Below are positions 62,309 through 64,000 of a stretch of 64,000 bases of DNA, in pieces. Position 1 is the stretch's first letter. Every line of letters starts with the position of its first letter. The stretch spans positions 310,001 through 374,000 of the forward strand of contig CAXPDR010000018.1 of assembly GCA_964215955.1 (NCBI GenBank). Reading direction: 5' to 3'. The notes below the pieces were generated by a model. That model did not search any database. It saw only the letters and a program-made list of their open reading frames with translations, and had not been told where the DNA came from. The DNA comes from GCA-2706205 sp964215955 (GTDB lineage: Bacteria; Bdellovibrionota; Bacteriovoracia; Bacteriovoracales; Bacteriovoracaceae). Made by a program: the position numbers and the translations under genes.

Positions 62309-64000
62309 TAACAAATTTAGACAACTCCTTTTAATTTGGATCACAATCTCTTTATTTGCTTCATGTGCAAAGGAGAGAGAAGAAGAATTCGTCCAAGGTC
62401 AGGGTCCTAGTTACGGATTGTTAGAGAGTGAGTCTCTTATAGCTGGAGAGATATATGATATTCAAACAAAAGAAAAACTTTACGATTCCAATATTGCTAC
62501 TGCGAATATAGTTAACATTGAAGAAGACTCTAAATTATTTAATAGTTTTCCAGTTGTTAAATACGAAACTAATGCACCATATTTTGATGATATAATTTTT
62601 AAGGCTAAATCTAATTCTGAAAATGATTATAAAATTCTAAGAAAAATAAATGGTACAAGATTAGTTTATTATAAGGTTGCAAATAAGGAAAATATTCCTT
62701 TTCTAGAACATCAAATTGCAACGAGATTACATAATTCTAAGTTAGCTGTTCCTCTATTCTCTTATCAAATAACAGGATACTTCAATGTTGAGAACATAGA
62801 AGATGCAAATGGAAATAAAACATCTTTAAAAAGAGAGATTGTATTACCACAGGGTGAAATTGGGCAATTTTTAAAAGTAGATTTCTCTAGGAAGTATCTA
62901 TCAGATACAATCTTAAAACAGAATGTATTTCCCGCAGACTTTTTTAAAGGAGAATGGATTTATAATGCTGAAATTATAAGAAAGAAAAATAATCGGCAAA
63001 ACAGTGGTCTTATGGAAACTCTTAAGCTTGGAGTCGATTTTTCTTTTAACGAAGTTTCAAGAATCGAATTTAATGAATTAGGAAATACCCTCCAGGGACG
63101 AAATCTGAATGTGGATGTTGATAATGCTGTTTTAGAGGGTGAAGATGGAGAGACCAGCTTTAATGCCGCAATAAAAATTCCATTTGAAAGAGTTGATTTC
63201 TTTCTGAATGAGAATTCTCAAGTTGAGCAGCATGGAGATTCAAATAGCAGATCACGTCCTTCTCACATGAGAAAATATGTAAAGCTAAATTTAGAAGGTA
63301 CGAGATCTGTTATCGAAAAATCTCCAGATCCAAGTAGTGTTAATATTGTGGATATATCTTTATCAGATAATTACCTAGGTTATACACTTCACTACACAGA
63401 TAGAGATATTATTATAAGATATTCAATGAAAAGAGCAGATGAAGTTATAAATAAATCCAAGCAAAGAGTAGCTTGGGAAGATGATATGAAGCGAAGATTT
63501 GGTTTTTTTACAAGTAAGAAAGCTTCATCAGATCAAAGGCTAGTAAGGGATAAAGATAATCAGCAAAAAGAATTTATCAAAAGGTATTATCCAGAAAGGA
63601 ATGGAAATGTAATTACATTTTATTTATCAAAAAATAGTGCTGATGAGTTTCACGAAGTCGCTCAACAAGCGATAGATGAATGGAATGATGTTTTCTATAA
63701 TCAAGCTCAAACTGGAATTCAGATCAAATTAGCTCCAGTAACTAAGAAAGTTGATATCGCTGATGTTAGATATAATATTATTAATTTCATTGATACGAAG
63801 TCGACTTCTTCTCTTGGTGGATATGGACCTTCAGTTGCGGATTCATTATCAGGTGAAATCGTTTCTGCGACATCAAATATTTATGTTAACTCTACAAGGC
63901 AAAGATACATTGATGATTTAAGAAACTTTGTTTATTTCAAGATTGGAAAATTTGGTGGTGAAAATGTTATTGCTAAGCCGAATATCGATGGTGACTCTAG
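62298..64000 (+). CDS. Zinc-metalloprotease-like lipoprotein (DUF5117/DUF4953 type), 3' partial
   Basis: The frame opens with ATG 62298 and runs without stop to the window end (about 567 codons visible). A signal peptide ends in lipobox LFASC. The middle has a beta-rich part; near codon 490-545 a family-like segment reads VRYNIINFIDTK, GGYGPSVADSLSGEI and ATSNIYVNS, as in DUF5117/DUF4953 zinc-dependent proteases, where the HExxH motif follows downstream (outside the window). It overlaps the barrel gene by 11 nt. Protease activity cannot be confirmed because the motif is not in view. Confidence 0.6.
   Translation, partial: MISNNKFRQLLLIWITISLFASCAKEREEEFVQGQGPSYGLLESESLIAGEIYDIQTKEKLYDSNIATANIVNIEEDSKLFNSFPVVKYETNAPYFDDIIFKAKSNSENDYKILRKINGTRLVYYKVANKENIPFLEHQIATRLHNSKLAVPLFSYQITGYFNVENIEDANGNKTSLKREIVLPQGEIGQFLKVDFSRKYLSDTILKQNVFPADFFKGEWIYNAEIIRKKNNRQNSGLMETLKLGVDFSFNEVSRIEFNELGNTLQGRNLNVDVDNAVLEGEDGETSFNAAIKIPFERVDFFLNENSQVEQHGDSNSRSRPSHMRKYVKLNLEGTRSVIEKSPDPSSVNIVDISLSDNYLGYTLHYTDRDIIIRYSMKRADEVINKSKQRVAWEDDMKRRFGFFTSKKASSDQRLVRDKDNQQKEFIKRYYPERNGNVITFYLSKNSADEFHEVAQQAIDEWNDVFYNQAQTGIQIKLAPVTKKVDIADVRYNIINFIDTKSTSSLGGYGPSVADSLSGEIVSATSNIYVNSTRQRYIDDLRNFVYFKIGKFGGENVIAKPNIDGDS

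Overview
The window is AT-rich, densely coded DNA from a Gram-negative, DAP-peptidoglycan bacterium. Many features point to a predatory or gliding deltaproteobacterial-type lineage (Bdellovibrionota, most like Bacteriovorax/Halobacteriovorax). These are a GltD/GltE/GltG-like gliding trio, an mglB-mglA polarity pair, many lipobox and signal-peptide proteins, small outer-membrane barrels, and large RCC1-repeat surface lipoproteins. The assignment rests on gene content only, with no 16S rRNA in view.

Layout. 1-5148: TPR protein, TPR lipoprotein and FHA/TonB-like transducer (gliding-type envelope complex). 5189-10709: a CYTH-YecM fusion, tRNA-Arg(ACG), an orphan histidine kinase, a GT39/83-type membrane glycosyltransferase, a PilZ membrane protein, tadA and tRNA-Ser(GGA). 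10816-11019: a strongly folded RNA candidate. 11054-18147: two translationally coupled, architecturally identical giant lipoproteins, each with 4 Ig-like units and 14 RCC1 units. 18389-22910: an operon with a PEGA/TPR lipoprotein, MotA, MotB, a protein that looks like a FliF-FliG fusion, and a small outer-membrane barrel. 22907-27462: gene remnants, a lytic transglycosylase, small secreted proteins and a penicillin-binding-type serine hydrolase.

27604-33791 is a housekeeping run: SRP RNA (ffs), dnaX with an A10 slippage site, ybaB, recR, mglB, mglA, a dksA-like gene, mtnP and rsmH. It passes directly into a long dcw cluster (rsmH, ftsL, ftsI, murE, murF, mraY, murD, ftsW, murG, murC, murB, ftsQ-like, ftsA, ftsZ) ending in a strong terminator at 49416-49443. 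mraZ and ddl are absent from the cluster. The murD product has lost most catalytic motifs of the Mur ligase family, although MurC, MurE and MurF next to it are canonical.

49442-64000 holds an Ig-like lipoprotein, a large unknown secreted protein, a minus-strand operon (udk, RNase J, zinc-ribbon protein, degenerate sugar nucleotidyltransferase), a plus-strand operon (prmA, rsmE, RDD membrane protein, rfaE2-type adenylyltransferase), a DUF4105-type protein with a glycine-rich partner, and an outer-membrane barrel followed by a metalloprotease-like lipoprotein that runs off the end.

The best candidates for a new system are the stator plus rotor-like fusion operon at 18389-22910, the pseudoenzyme-like MurD, the twin 14-blade RCC1 lipoproteins and the structured RNA beside tRNA-Ser.
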